From CAYPEZ01 sp964409985 (GTDB lineage Bacteria; Patescibacteriota; Minisyncoccia; Phycocordibacterales; UBA6899), in contig CAYPEZ010000025.1 in assembly GCA_964409985.1 (NCBI GenBank), positions 1 to 12,883 on the forward strand: a DNA stretch of 12,883 nt, in the 5' to 3' direction. Below are positions 6,576 through 12,883 of the stretch, piece after piece (the stretch's first letter is position 1; each line of letters opens with the position of its first letter). The translations under genes were made by a program, and so were the position numbers. The notes beneath the pieces are model-generated. The model saw nothing but the letters and a program-made list of their open reading frames with translations, was not told the DNA's origin and searched no databases.

Positions 6576-6603
6576 TTGCCCCGGGTGATAAATTAGGTAA
6601 TAT
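6576..6603 (+). promoter_or_regulatory. Probable trmD promoter
   Basis: TTGCCC (6576-6581), a 16-nt spacer and TAATAT (6598-6603). The predicted start is near 6610, one base before an in-frame ATG at 6611. Confidence 0.5.
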
Positions 6604-6673
6604 TCGGCTCATGAAGACACTAAAGGAAAACACGCCAACGAGCTACGCCGCACAGAAGCTCCTTCCAAATGGA

Positions 6674-7357
6674 ATGAAGTTTTCTGTTGTGACGCTTTTC
6701 CCTGATCTTATCGACACGTATGGCACCATGTCGATTCTTGGTCGTGCGCAAGAAAAAGGGGTGATTCGCATAGAGGCACTCAACCCTCGTGACTATACAG
6801 ATGACAAGTGGGCACGGGTTGATCGCAGGCCCTACGGTGGTGGCCCAGGGATGGTTCTCGAAGCTCCTGCGGTATTGAAAGCCGCAGATGCTGCAATAAA
6901 GAAGGCGAAGGCGACTCCCGCAAAAACAAAAATCCTTTTTCTCTCCGCATCAGGAAAAAAGTTTACGAATGGGTATGCACGCACACTGTCAAAAAAGTAT
7001 AAACATATCCTATTCCTCTCTGGTCGGTACGAAGGCATTGATGCTCGGGTGAAGAAAGCACTCAAGGCAGAAGAAATTTCTGTCGGAGACTATGTGCTCA
7101 CGGGCGGGGAGCTTCCTGCACTCACCATCATTGATGCGGTGGCTCGTCAGATTCCGGGAGTCTTAGGGAAGTTCGAATCTGTAGAAGAGAACAGGGCATC
7201 TGCAAGCGAGATCTATACACGTCCCGAAACAATTGTGTACAAAAAGAAGAAATACTCTGTACCGAAAATCCTCCTCTCCGGCCACCACGCAAAGATGGAC
7301 GCCTGGAAAGAAGATCCGAAGCGAAAGACGAAAGGGAAGGCAACTCAAGAATCATAG
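6674..7357 (+). CDS. trmD: tRNA (guanine-N1)-methyltransferase TrmD
   Basis: The 227-residue enzyme methylates N1 of G37 in tRNA, next to the anticodon, using S-adenosylmethionine, and so prevents +1 frameshifting. SPOUT trefoil-knot motifs are clear: RRPYGGGPGM (51-60), LSGRYEGID (115-123), ISVGDYVLTGGELPAL (135-150), DAVARQIPGVLG (154-165) and YTRPE (181-185), then the family C-terminal PKILLSGHHAKMDAWK. The Arg of DAVAR (R158) is kept. The position 15 residues later, catalytic Asp169 in E. coli, is N173 here, and the following loop is shorter. The frame is open upstream to 6485, through a terminator. Family members begin at MKF, hence 6674, but ATG 6611 (21 extra residues) sits exactly on the predicted transcript start and could be used. 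Confidence 0.92.
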   Translation: MKFSVVTLFPDLIDTYGTMSILGRAQEKGVIRIEALNPRDYTDDKWARVDRRPYGGGPGMVLEAPAVLKAADAAIKKAKATPAKTKILFLSASGKKFTNGYARTLSKKYKHILFLSGRYEGIDARVKKALKAEEISVGDYVLTGGELPALTIIDAVARQIPGVLGKFESVEENRASASEIYTRPETIVYKKKKYSVPKILLSGHHAKMDAWKEDPKRKTKGKATQES

Positions 7358-7756
7358 GTGACAAAAGGGACATATCAGTGGTTGTCTCTTTGGTATATGC
7401 ACACGCCACTCATTCGCAACCCAAAACTCTGGGTAGGGATCATGTTTTTCGTTGTTTTGGCAGCAACACTCTTTGCATACATAGATGCTATTCCAAGTGT
7501 TATTAAGGTTGTCCCTCATTATGATTCCATCGGTCATTTTGTGTTATTTGGTCTCTTGGGTTATACGGGTAGTCGCGCGCTCGGGTCAGCACGATTTCCG
7601 CTGGGATATGGCATCGTCGGGATCTATGCAATCTGCGATGAGATGATTCAGATGTTTTCTCATAACCGGACATTTGATCTCGGGGATCTCGCCTTTAGTC
7701 TTTTGGGAATTTTGAGTTTTACTTTTTTTGAGAAGTACATATCGCGTCACAAGTAA
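7358..7756 (+). CDS. VanZ-like membrane protein
   Basis: The 132-residue protein has hydrophobic segments at about residues 25-43, 59-72, 82-97 and 110-124. It carries the VanZ-family pattern DSIGHFVLFGLLGY (56-69), DEMIQMF (94-100) and R104-x2-D107-x2-D110. VanZ is named for low-level teicoplanin resistance, but most family members are of unknown role. GTG 7358 directly follows the trmD stop codon; ATG 7397 (13 residues shorter) is an alternative. Neither has a clear Shine-Dalgarno, and coupling to trmD translation is likely. No terminator separates it from trmD or creD, so the three probably share a transcript. Confidence 0.83.
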   Translation: MTKGTYQWLSLWYMHTPLIRNPKLWVGIMFFVVLAATLFAYIDAIPSVIKVVPHYDSIGHFVLFGLLGYTGSRALGSARFPLGYGIVGIYAICDEMIQMFSHNRTFDLGDLAFSLLGILSFTFFEKYISRHK

Positions 7757-7789
7757 CTTTCTCTATAAAGGGGGAGTAATCACATATAT

Positions 7790-9064
7790 ATGAAACAATC
7801 GACGGCTTCAGGCAAACTTATTGCCATGGTCCTTATTGGCGGGCTCTGTTTTATTGCCAGCATGATGGTGCTCGGACTCGTCGCAGAGCGCGAGGGTAGG
7901 GAGCGTGAGGCTAAGCAGGAGATTGGCTCGACTTGGGGAAATCCTCAGACCATTGTCGGCCCGATGTTAGTATTTCCGGTCTTACGCAATGGCATTAAAG
8001 AAAATCTCTACGTTCTTCCGTCAAAACTTACAGTCGAGAGTACACTTGACCCCGAGGTCCGTGCACGCGGCATTTTTAAGACGACGCTCTATACCAGTAC
8101 GCTCAAAGTCAGTGGAGAGTTTCGTGGGAGCGATATCAAAGAAGCGACCGCGATCCCTAAGGACGTGACACTCTCGGTATTTGCATCAGATACACGAGGG
8201 ATTGAGAATCAAGTCGATCTTCTTTGGGGCGGCACCACAAAGGCATTTGAGCCTGGTGCAGGTCTCCAGTTCACGGACTACAAACTCCAGAGTTCCTCGG
8301 GGATCCATACGACGGTGGTTGCTGATCCATACAAAGACAGCATTCCATTTTCATTTGAAGTGAAGCTCAAGGGCAGTGAATCTTTCGTGGTTGCTCCAGT
8401 GGGGGAGGAAAGTCAGATTTCGATTCAATCTCCTTGGAAGACGCCAAAGTTCACGGGCCCCTCGCTCCCGTCTGAGCGCACGCTGGCTGATACAGGATTT
8501 ACCAGTGAGTGGCGCAGTTCTTCATTTGGACGAACATATCCTCAAGTATGGACCGAAGGATTGGTGAATACTGCGAGTCTCGCCGAATCAGCTGTTGGCG
8601 TAGAGCTCCACGAGTCTGTCGATACGTATGACCTTGTCTCTCGTAGTGTGAAGTATGCTCTCCTCTTCATTGCGCTGACGTTCGGTGTCTTCTTCCTGTT
8701 TGATGTGCTCTCACGTGTCCGCATTCATCCGGTGCAGTACCTTCTCATTGGGTCTGCACTCGCACTCTTCTACTTGCTACTCCTCTCGCTCTCGGAGCAT
8801 ATCGGATTCTTTAACGCATACCTTCTCGGTGCAGTCATGATCGTCGGGCTCGTGAGTGCGTATAGTGTGGCGATCCTCAAGAGCGTGCGTCGTGCGCTCC
8901 CAATCTTCGCATTTCTCTCGCTTCTGTACGGGTATCTCTACTTTGTCCTTCAGCTCGAAGACTTTGCGCTCCTCTTTGGCTCACTTCTTCTCTTTGTCTT
9001 CATTGCCATTGCGATGTATATGACACGCAAAATCGATTGGTATTCGATCGAGGAGACAGCCTAG
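7790..9064 (+). CDS. creD: CreD-like inner-membrane protein
   Basis: The 424-residue protein matches CreD (Cet) throughout. It has an N-terminal membrane segment (8-31) and a large extracytoplasmic beta-rich region (about 32-285) with the entry motif IVGPMLVFPV (55-64). The family core is VDTYDLVSRSVKYALLFIAL (277-296) and RIHPVQYLLIGSALALFYLL (311-330), then SLSEHIGF (333-340). Further segments near 340-365, 369-388 and 391-411 end with TRKIDW (412-417). In enterobacteria creD belongs to the CreBC regulon and affects envelope integrity and beta-lactam response; its biochemical activity is unknown. No creBC genes are near. A GGGGGAG (7770-7776) lies 13 nt before the ATG, unusually far. Length is close to the family norm. 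Confidence 0.92.
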   Translation: MKQSTASGKLIAMVLIGGLCFIASMMVLGLVAEREGREREAKQEIGSTWGNPQTIVGPMLVFPVLRNGIKENLYVLPSKLTVESTLDPEVRARGIFKTTLYTSTLKVSGEFRGSDIKEATAIPKDVTLSVFASDTRGIENQVDLLWGGTTKAFEPGAGLQFTDYKLQSSSGIHTTVVADPYKDSIPFSFEVKLKGSESFVVAPVGEESQISIQSPWKTPKFTGPSLPSERTLADTGFTSEWRSSSFGRTYPQVWTEGLVNTASLAESAVGVELHESVDTYDLVSRSVKYALLFIALTFGVFFLFDVLSRVRIHPVQYLLIGSALALFYLLLLSLSEHIGFFNAYLLGAVMIVGLVSAYSVAILKSVRRALPIFAFLSLLYGYLYFVLQLEDFALLFGSLLLFVFIAIAMYMTRKIDWYSIEETA

Positions 9065-9111
9065 CGATTGTATTGTCTAATAACCCAAGAACGCAAAGAC
9101 ATTTTAGGAGC

Positions 9112-9137
9112 GGCTCAATACACGCTTGTATGAAGCC
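9112..9137 (+). other. Imperfect hairpin between creD and the small secreted protein gene
   Basis: GGCT/AGCC and ATACA/TGTAT stems separated by a 2x2 internal loop close on CGCT. No adjacent T-run is present; T6 occurs only at 9175-9180. It may be a weak terminator or leader structure. I see no convincing promoter in 9065-9205. Confidence 0.3.
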
Positions 9138-9205
9138 ACCGTTGAGTGACGCTGTTGGTCCTGGGAGATGAAACTTTTTTCCTGCGGAGGAGTAATAATA
9201 AACGT

Positions 9206-9400
9206 ATGAAGCAAGCACATCGTAAAGCAATCGTAGCGGCATTGGCCGGAGCAGGCCTTTTAGCAGGTAACATGGCTTTTGGTGCAGGCGGATACACAGA
9301 TTACATGGAGCGTGAGGCATTACAAAAGCCTCGAGCACACATGAATCAAAAACAAAACCAAAGATCTCAGTTCAAACAGGGGAAGCAACGAAATCAGTAG
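9206..9400 (+). CDS. Tiny secreted basic Gln/Asn-rich protein
   Basis: The 64-residue protein starts MKQAHRKAIVAALAGAGLLA. A basic N-region and an Ala/Gly/Leu hydrophobic core end at AFGA (residues 24-27), a plausible signal-peptidase I site. The mature part would be about 37 residues (GGYTDYMEREALQKPRAH and onward) and ends in a Gln/Asn/Lys/Arg-rich segment with no cysteines and no hydrophobic stretch. I know no family for it. The open frame extends to 9146, but GGAGGAG (9186-9192) and the signal peptide favour ATG 9206. The Shine-Dalgarno to ATG spacing is 13 nt, the same as for creD. A strong terminator follows, so it is a genuine transcription-unit end. Confidence 0.68.
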   Translation: MKQAHRKAIVAALAGAGLLAGNMAFGAGGYTDYMEREALQKPRAHMNQKQNQRSQFKQGKQRNQ

Positions 9401-9432
9401 ATCCACGGTTTATATAAGTGTCATCCTCTACC

Positions 9433-9468
9433 ACTCAAGAAGCGCCACATCGGCGCTTCTTGAGTTTT
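9433..9468 (+). terminator. Intrinsic terminator after the small secreted protein gene
   Basis: A perfect 14-bp stem (9433-9446 with 9452-9465), a five-base loop and a short T-run (9465-9468). Confidence 0.9.
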
Positions 9469-9736
9469 GTGTGAAGGAGAGGGGAGCTACTGTCTTCATG
9501 GACTGAATTGAACTTTTCCACGATTCGTCCACGCTTTATCCACAGGCTTTTCCCCAGATTTTACTCCACAAGGGACTGTTCTCTCTAAAGAAGGCTAGAG
9601 TTTGGAGAAAATCGATGTCATACGAAGTCCTGGACTGAGGCAAATTCCAGAGAGACGTACTTCTTGTACGATGACGGGGTTTGCTGAGGGGTGGACGAGT
9701 AGGACGCAATTTTCCACAAACTATACCAAAAAGCCC
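9469..9736. other. Non-coding stretch upstream of the rpoB promoter
   Basis: No credible gene is present; a 102-codon TTG-start frame at 9602-9910 has low-complexity composition and runs through leader hairpins. It contains the DnaA-box-like array (9514-9570), another match TTTTCCACA at 9710-9718, and small inverted repeats: CTGGA/TCCAG at 9629-9649 and CGTAC-TTCTT-GTACG at 9656-9670. I looked for tRNA, tmRNA, SRP and RNase P consensus motifs and saw none. Confidence 0.6.
9514..9570 (+). repeat. Tandem DnaA-box-like array
   Basis: Five same-strand 9-mers end in TCCAC or TCCCC: TTTTCCACG (9514), TCGTCCACG (9525), TTATCCACA (9536, perfect consensus), TTTTCCCCA (9548) and TACTCCACA (9562). The first three are spaced exactly 11 bp apart, the pitch expected for neighbouring DnaA monomers on one face of the helix. 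Confidence 0.5.
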
Positions 9737-9764
9737 TTGACCGTAGCCGTATTATCCGTATACT
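9737..9764 (+). promoter_or_regulatory. Strong promoter for rpoB
   Basis: TTGACC (9737-9742), a 16-nt spacer and TATACT (9759-9764). The predicted start is near 9771, which gives rpoB a leader of about 238 nt. Confidence 0.65.
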
Positions 9765-9842
9765 TAATCCCATCAGCACGTCGCTTCTCTCTTAGGTCCA
9801 CAGCGGCTGGCGAAAAGTTTCAAATGGTTTTCATAACAAGTT

Positions 9843-9981
9843 CAAGCCTTGGAGGAAGGCTTGTACTCGTTTGTTTTTGCGTCACTAGACTGCCCGAGGC
9901 AGTGTGGTGACAGGTGAAATTTTATTCGTGCTCAGATTTTTCTTTGCTGCGACCTCCTTCGCAATGAAGAAAAGTCTGAGC
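9843..9981 (+). promoter_or_regulatory. Structured rpoB leader with three hairpins
   Basis: Hairpin 1: a perfect 8-bp stem (9843-9850 with 9856-9863) with loop GGAGG. Hairpin 2: a 14-position stem (9881-9894 with 9898-9911, one G-T pair, one mismatch) with loop CGA. Hairpin 3: 9930-9981, stems GCTCAGA/TCTGAGC, TTTTCTT/AAGAAAA and TGCG/CGCA separated by mismatches, with loop ACCTCCTT. Loop 1 and loop 3 are complementary over five G-C-rich bases. None is followed by a T-run, so none is a simple terminator. Confidence 0.55.
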
Positions 9982-10008
9982 ATCATATAGATATTGCGAT
10001 CCCCACAT

Positions 10009-12883
10009 ATGGAGATTACAAAGAAATATTTTTCGCGATACAAAGCGCCTCTGTCACCAATGCCGAGCCTGGTGGATGCACAGAAGAAGTCCTACGAGTG
10101 GCTCGTGTCAGAAGGGCTGAAGGAAGTGTTCAAGGAGTTCTCTCCGATCAGAGATTATTCAGGAAAGAAGTTCGAACTCGAGTTTACCGGTTTTGACCTC
10201 GCTGCTCCTAAGTACGATGAGCATCATGCGAGACTCAAGGAGATGACATACGAAGCACCACTTCGTGTGACCGTGAAGCTCAAGAACAAGACGCTTGGCG
10301 TCGAGAAGGAGCAAGAAATCTTTCTTGCGGATTTTCCATGTGTCACCGACCGTGGAACCTTCATCATCAATGGAGTTGAGCGTGTCGTTGTTCCACAGCT
10401 TGCTCGTTCATTTGGTATCTTCTTCACCGCTCAGGAACTCAAGAGTGGAAAGACATTCGGTGCAAAGGTGATTCCTTCACGTGGTGCCTGGATCGAGATC
10501 GAGACAGACGCCGATGGAGCACTCTCAATGAAGATCGACCGCAAGCGTAAGTTCCCAGCAACGCTCCTTTTCCGTGTGCTCGGGGGATGGACTACCCAGC
10601 AGATCAAGGATGCGTTCGCAGGCAATCCCGCAGCGATGGATGCTATTACAAAGACAATCGCCAAAGAGGGTATTGAGAACGAGGAGGAGGCCTATCTCGA
10701 AATCTACCGCCGTCTTCGCGATGGTGATGTGGCATCAGCACAGAACGCCAAGGAGCTCATCAACGGTATCTTCAGCCGTGAGCGCTATGACCTTTCCGCT
10801 GTTGGTCGCTTCCGCTTCAACAAGCGCTTCAAGCTTCCAATGGATGACAAGGCACTCGCTATTCGCACCCTCACTGTTGATGACCTTGTCGTGACTTTCC
10901 AAAAAGTTGTCTCTCTCAATCACACCAAGGGAGCACAAGAAGACGATATCGATCACCTCGGATCTCGCCGTGTTCGCTATGTTGGAGAAATGCTCCAGCA
11001 GAAGCTCCGCGTCGGTATGACCCAGATGAAGCGCAATATTCAGGACCGCATGTCCACTGTCGAGAGTGACACCATCCTCCCAATCAACCTCGTCTCTCCA
11101 CGTCCACTTCAAGCACGCCTTAAAGAATTCTTCACGACCAACCAGCTTTCACAGCTCATGGTGCAAGAAAATATTCTTGCTGAAGTCGAGCACCTCCGTA
11201 CCGTCTCTGCGATGGGTCCCGGAGGTCTGACAAAGGAGCGCGCAGGGTTCGAAGTTCGTGACGTGCACACCTCGCACTATGGTCGCCTCTGTCCTATTCA
11301 CACACCAGAAGGACCAAACATCGGTCTTATCCTCCGCCTCGCAACACACGCACGTGTCAACGACTTTGGTGTCATCGAGACTCCATATGTCAAAGTGAAG
11401 GATGGCAAGATCACAGGCGAGATCGCATTTATGAACGCCCTTGAAGAAGAGCGTCATATTATTGCGCACGCATCTGTTCCGTATGACAAAGATGGAAACA
11501 TTTCTGCAAGCCGCGTGGAGTGCCGCATTCGCACCGCACCAGGTCTCGTTGCACCACAGGATGTCGAGTTTATCGATGTTGCTGCCAACCAGGCATTTTC
11601 TGTTGCGACTTCACTCATCCCATTCCTCGAGCACGATGACGCCAACCGCGCCTTGATGGGTTCAAACATGCAGAAGCAAGCAACCCCATGTATCATCCCG
11701 CAAGCACCACTCGTTGCGACCGGCATGGAGCGCAAGTGTGCTATCGATTCAGGCCGTGTCGTCCTCTCGCCAGTTGATGGGGAAGTCACTGCAGTTGATG
11801 CAAAGCACATCGAAGTCACCGACGCAAAGGGCAAAGTCTACGATCACAAGCTTATTACCTTTAGCCGTACCAACGGATTCACGACTCACCACCAGCGCCC
11901 AACTGTAACGCTTGGTCAAAAGCTGAAGAAGGGTGATGTCCTTGCTGACAACTCCACCTCAGACCGCGGTGAACTCGCACTTGGACAAAACGTCCGTGTC
12001 GCGTTCATGAGCTGGGGAGGAAACAACTACGAAGACGCCATCATTCTTTCTGAGCGTCTCGTTCGTAACAATATTTTCACATCTATTCACATCGAACAGT
12101 TCGTCTGTAATGTGCGTGACACCAAGCTTGGTCCAGAAGTCACTACACCAGATATTCCAAACGTTGGTGAATCCAAGCTCAAAGATCTCGACCACGAGGG
12201 TATTGTCCGCGTTGGTGCCGAAGTGCGTCCAGGCGACATTCTTGTCGGAAAGATTACTCCAAAGGGTGAAGCTCAGCTCACACCAGAAGAGCGTCTCCTC
12301 CGATCTATCTTCGGAGAAAAAGCTCGTGACGTAAAAGACACAAGCCTCCGCATGGAACACGGAAAGCGTGGTCGCATCATTGGCGTGAAGGTCTTCTCTC
12401 GTGAGAACGGTGATCCCCTCGATTCAGGAATCATCAAGCGCATCCATGTCGAAATCGCACAGCTCCGCAACATCTCAGTGGGTGACAAGCTCGCAGGTCG
12501 CCACGGAAACAAGGGAGTCATTGCACGTATTTTGCCAATCGAAGAAATGCCATTCGACGAGAATGGTGAGCCTATCGATGTCATCTTGACCCCACTTGGT
12601 GTGCCAAGCCGTATGAACTTGGGACAAATCCTCGAACTTCACCTGGGTCACGCAGCACTGAAACTTGGATATCAGGCCATCACGCCTGCATTCCAGTCTG
12701 TTGGTGAAGATGAGATCCGCGAGGAACTTAAGAAAGCAGGACTCCAAGAAAATGGAAAGATGAAGCTCTATGACGGCCGCACTGGAGAAGCTTTTGAACA
12801 AGAAATTTCCGTCGGAGTCATGTATGTGCTCAAGCTTCACCACATGGTGGAAGACAAGATCCACATGCGTTCGATTGGTCCAT
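10009..12883 (+). CDS. rpoB: DNA-directed RNA polymerase beta subunit (3' truncated by window)
   Basis: 958 codons of RpoB are present, in one uninterrupted frame from ATG 10009. The start MEITKKYFSRYKAPLSPMPS fits family members; no Shine-Dalgarno is visible. Landmarks are DRGTFIINGVERVVV in the N-terminal lobe, DHLGSRRVRYVGEML (315-329), the rifampicin-pocket block QLSQ to GPGGLTKERAGFEVRD, PEGPNIGLI, NYEDAIILSERL (E675/D676, equivalent to E. coli E813/D814), and GDKLAGRHGNKGV with the active-site lysines K827 and K835 (E. coli K1065/K1073). Spacing shows that the E. coli lineage insertions (beta-i4 and beta-i9) are absent. The flap and clamp ends, roughly the last 90-110 residues, lie outside the window. 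Pocket residues differ from consensus: V385 (E. coli D516), T398 (R529), L383 (F514), K556 (R687). Confidence 0.98.
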   Translation, partial: MEITKKYFSRYKAPLSPMPSLVDAQKKSYEWLVSEGLKEVFKEFSPIRDYSGKKFELEFTGFDLAAPKYDEHHARLKEMTYEAPLRVTVKLKNKTLGVEKEQEIFLADFPCVTDRGTFIINGVERVVVPQLARSFGIFFTAQELKSGKTFGAKVIPSRGAWIEIETDADGALSMKIDRKRKFPATLLFRVLGGWTTQQIKDAFAGNPAAMDAITKTIAKEGIENEEEAYLEIYRRLRDGDVASAQNAKELINGIFSRERYDLSAVGRFRFNKRFKLPMDDKALAIRTLTVDDLVVTFQKVVSLNHTKGAQEDDIDHLGSRRVRYVGEMLQQKLRVGMTQMKRNIQDRMSTVESDTILPINLVSPRPLQARLKEFFTTNQLSQLMVQENILAEVEHLRTVSAMGPGGLTKERAGFEVRDVHTSHYGRLCPIHTPEGPNIGLILRLATHARVNDFGVIETPYVKVKDGKITGEIAFMNALEEERHIIAHASVPYDKDGNISASRVECRIRTAPGLVAPQDVEFIDVAANQAFSVATSLIPFLEHDDANRALMGSNMQKQATPCIIPQAPLVATGMERKCAIDSGRVVLSPVDGEVTAVDAKHIEVTDAKGKVYDHKLITFSRTNGFTTHHQRPTVTLGQKLKKGDVLADNSTSDRGELALGQNVRVAFMSWGGNNYEDAIILSERLVRNNIFTSIHIEQFVCNVRDTKLGPEVTTPDIPNVGESKLKDLDHEGIVRVGAEVRPGDILVGKITPKGEAQLTPEERLLRSIFGEKARDVKDTSLRMEHGKRGRIIGVKVFSRENGDPLDSGIIKRIHVEIAQLRNISVGDKLAGRHGNKGVIARILPIEEMPFDENGEPIDVILTPLGVPSRMNLGQILELHLGHAALKLGYQAITPAFQSVGEDEIREELKKAGLQENGKMKLYDGRTGEAFEQEISVGVMYVLKLHHMVEDKIHMRSIGP

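Noticed and set aside
6485..6673. 63-residue upstream extension of TrmD from GTG 6485
   Set aside because: It runs straight through a strong intrinsic terminator hairpin and has no counterpart in the TrmD family.
9602..9910. 102-codon frame in the region upstream of rpoB
   Set aside because: TTG start, Ser/Thr/Arg-rich composition, contains the rpoB promoter and leader hairpin 1, and has no ribosome binding site.
9469..10008. A housekeeping RNA (tmRNA, RNase P RNA, SRP RNA or tRNA) in the large intergenic region
   Set aside because: None of the consensus motifs I know, such as the TpsiC arm, the RNase P GAGGAAAGTCC core or the SRP GGAAG apical loop context, is present; the hairpins fit a leader better.
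10431..12864. Several long minus-strand and off-frame plus-strand frames inside rpoB
   Set aside because: They are shadows caused by rpoB codon bias; their translations show no domain and they lack promoters or ribosome binding sites.

Overview
The window looks like a chromosomal segment from an uncultured Patescibacteria (CPR, Parcubacteria-like) bacterium. This is an inference from four things: compact gene spacing; an RpoB without the large E. coli-type insertions; a secreted surface protein of a type I associate with Parcubacteria, ending in the motif ANYTNQLIYVATPTF; and several promoters that put the transcript start almost on the start codon. No rRNA, tRNA, transposase or CRISPR array is visible. 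A run of 10 Ns (1591-1600) marks an assembly gap inside the surface-protein gene.

Layout. Positions 1-113 hold the N-terminus of a membrane-anchored protein on the minus strand. It is divergent from a Nudix hydrolase gene (310-801), and a perfect palindrome lies on its promoter. Next come a gap-broken surface protein (949-2159), a bidirectional terminator, and a minus-strand three-gene operon read from 5126 down to 2225: small membrane protein, PH-domain membrane protein, RNase R. All its junctions are 4-nt ATGA overlaps. From 5222 rightward everything is on the plus strand. First is a remodelled form of the rpsP-khpA-rimM-trmD cluster: rpsP, khpA, an unrecognised six-cysteine 103-residue protein at the place rimM usually holds, and trmD. 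A VanZ-like gene and creD follow in the trmD transcript, then a gene for a tiny secreted basic protein. A gene-free stretch of about 600 bp precedes rpoB, which runs off the right edge.

Functionally this is housekeeping: translation (S16, KhpA, TrmD), transcription (RpoB) and RNA turnover (RNase R), interleaved with envelope proteins. Strong intrinsic terminators and promoters separate most units, so the regulatory layout is unusually readable.

The most unusual part is 9514-10008. A tandem array of DnaA-box-like 9-mers is followed by a strong promoter and a roughly 240-nt rpoB leader. That leader holds three hairpins; one loop is GGAGG and another contains its exact complement CCTCC, so a kissing interaction is possible. 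RpoB has non-consensus residues in the rifampicin pocket, and TrmD appears to lack the usual catalytic Asp.
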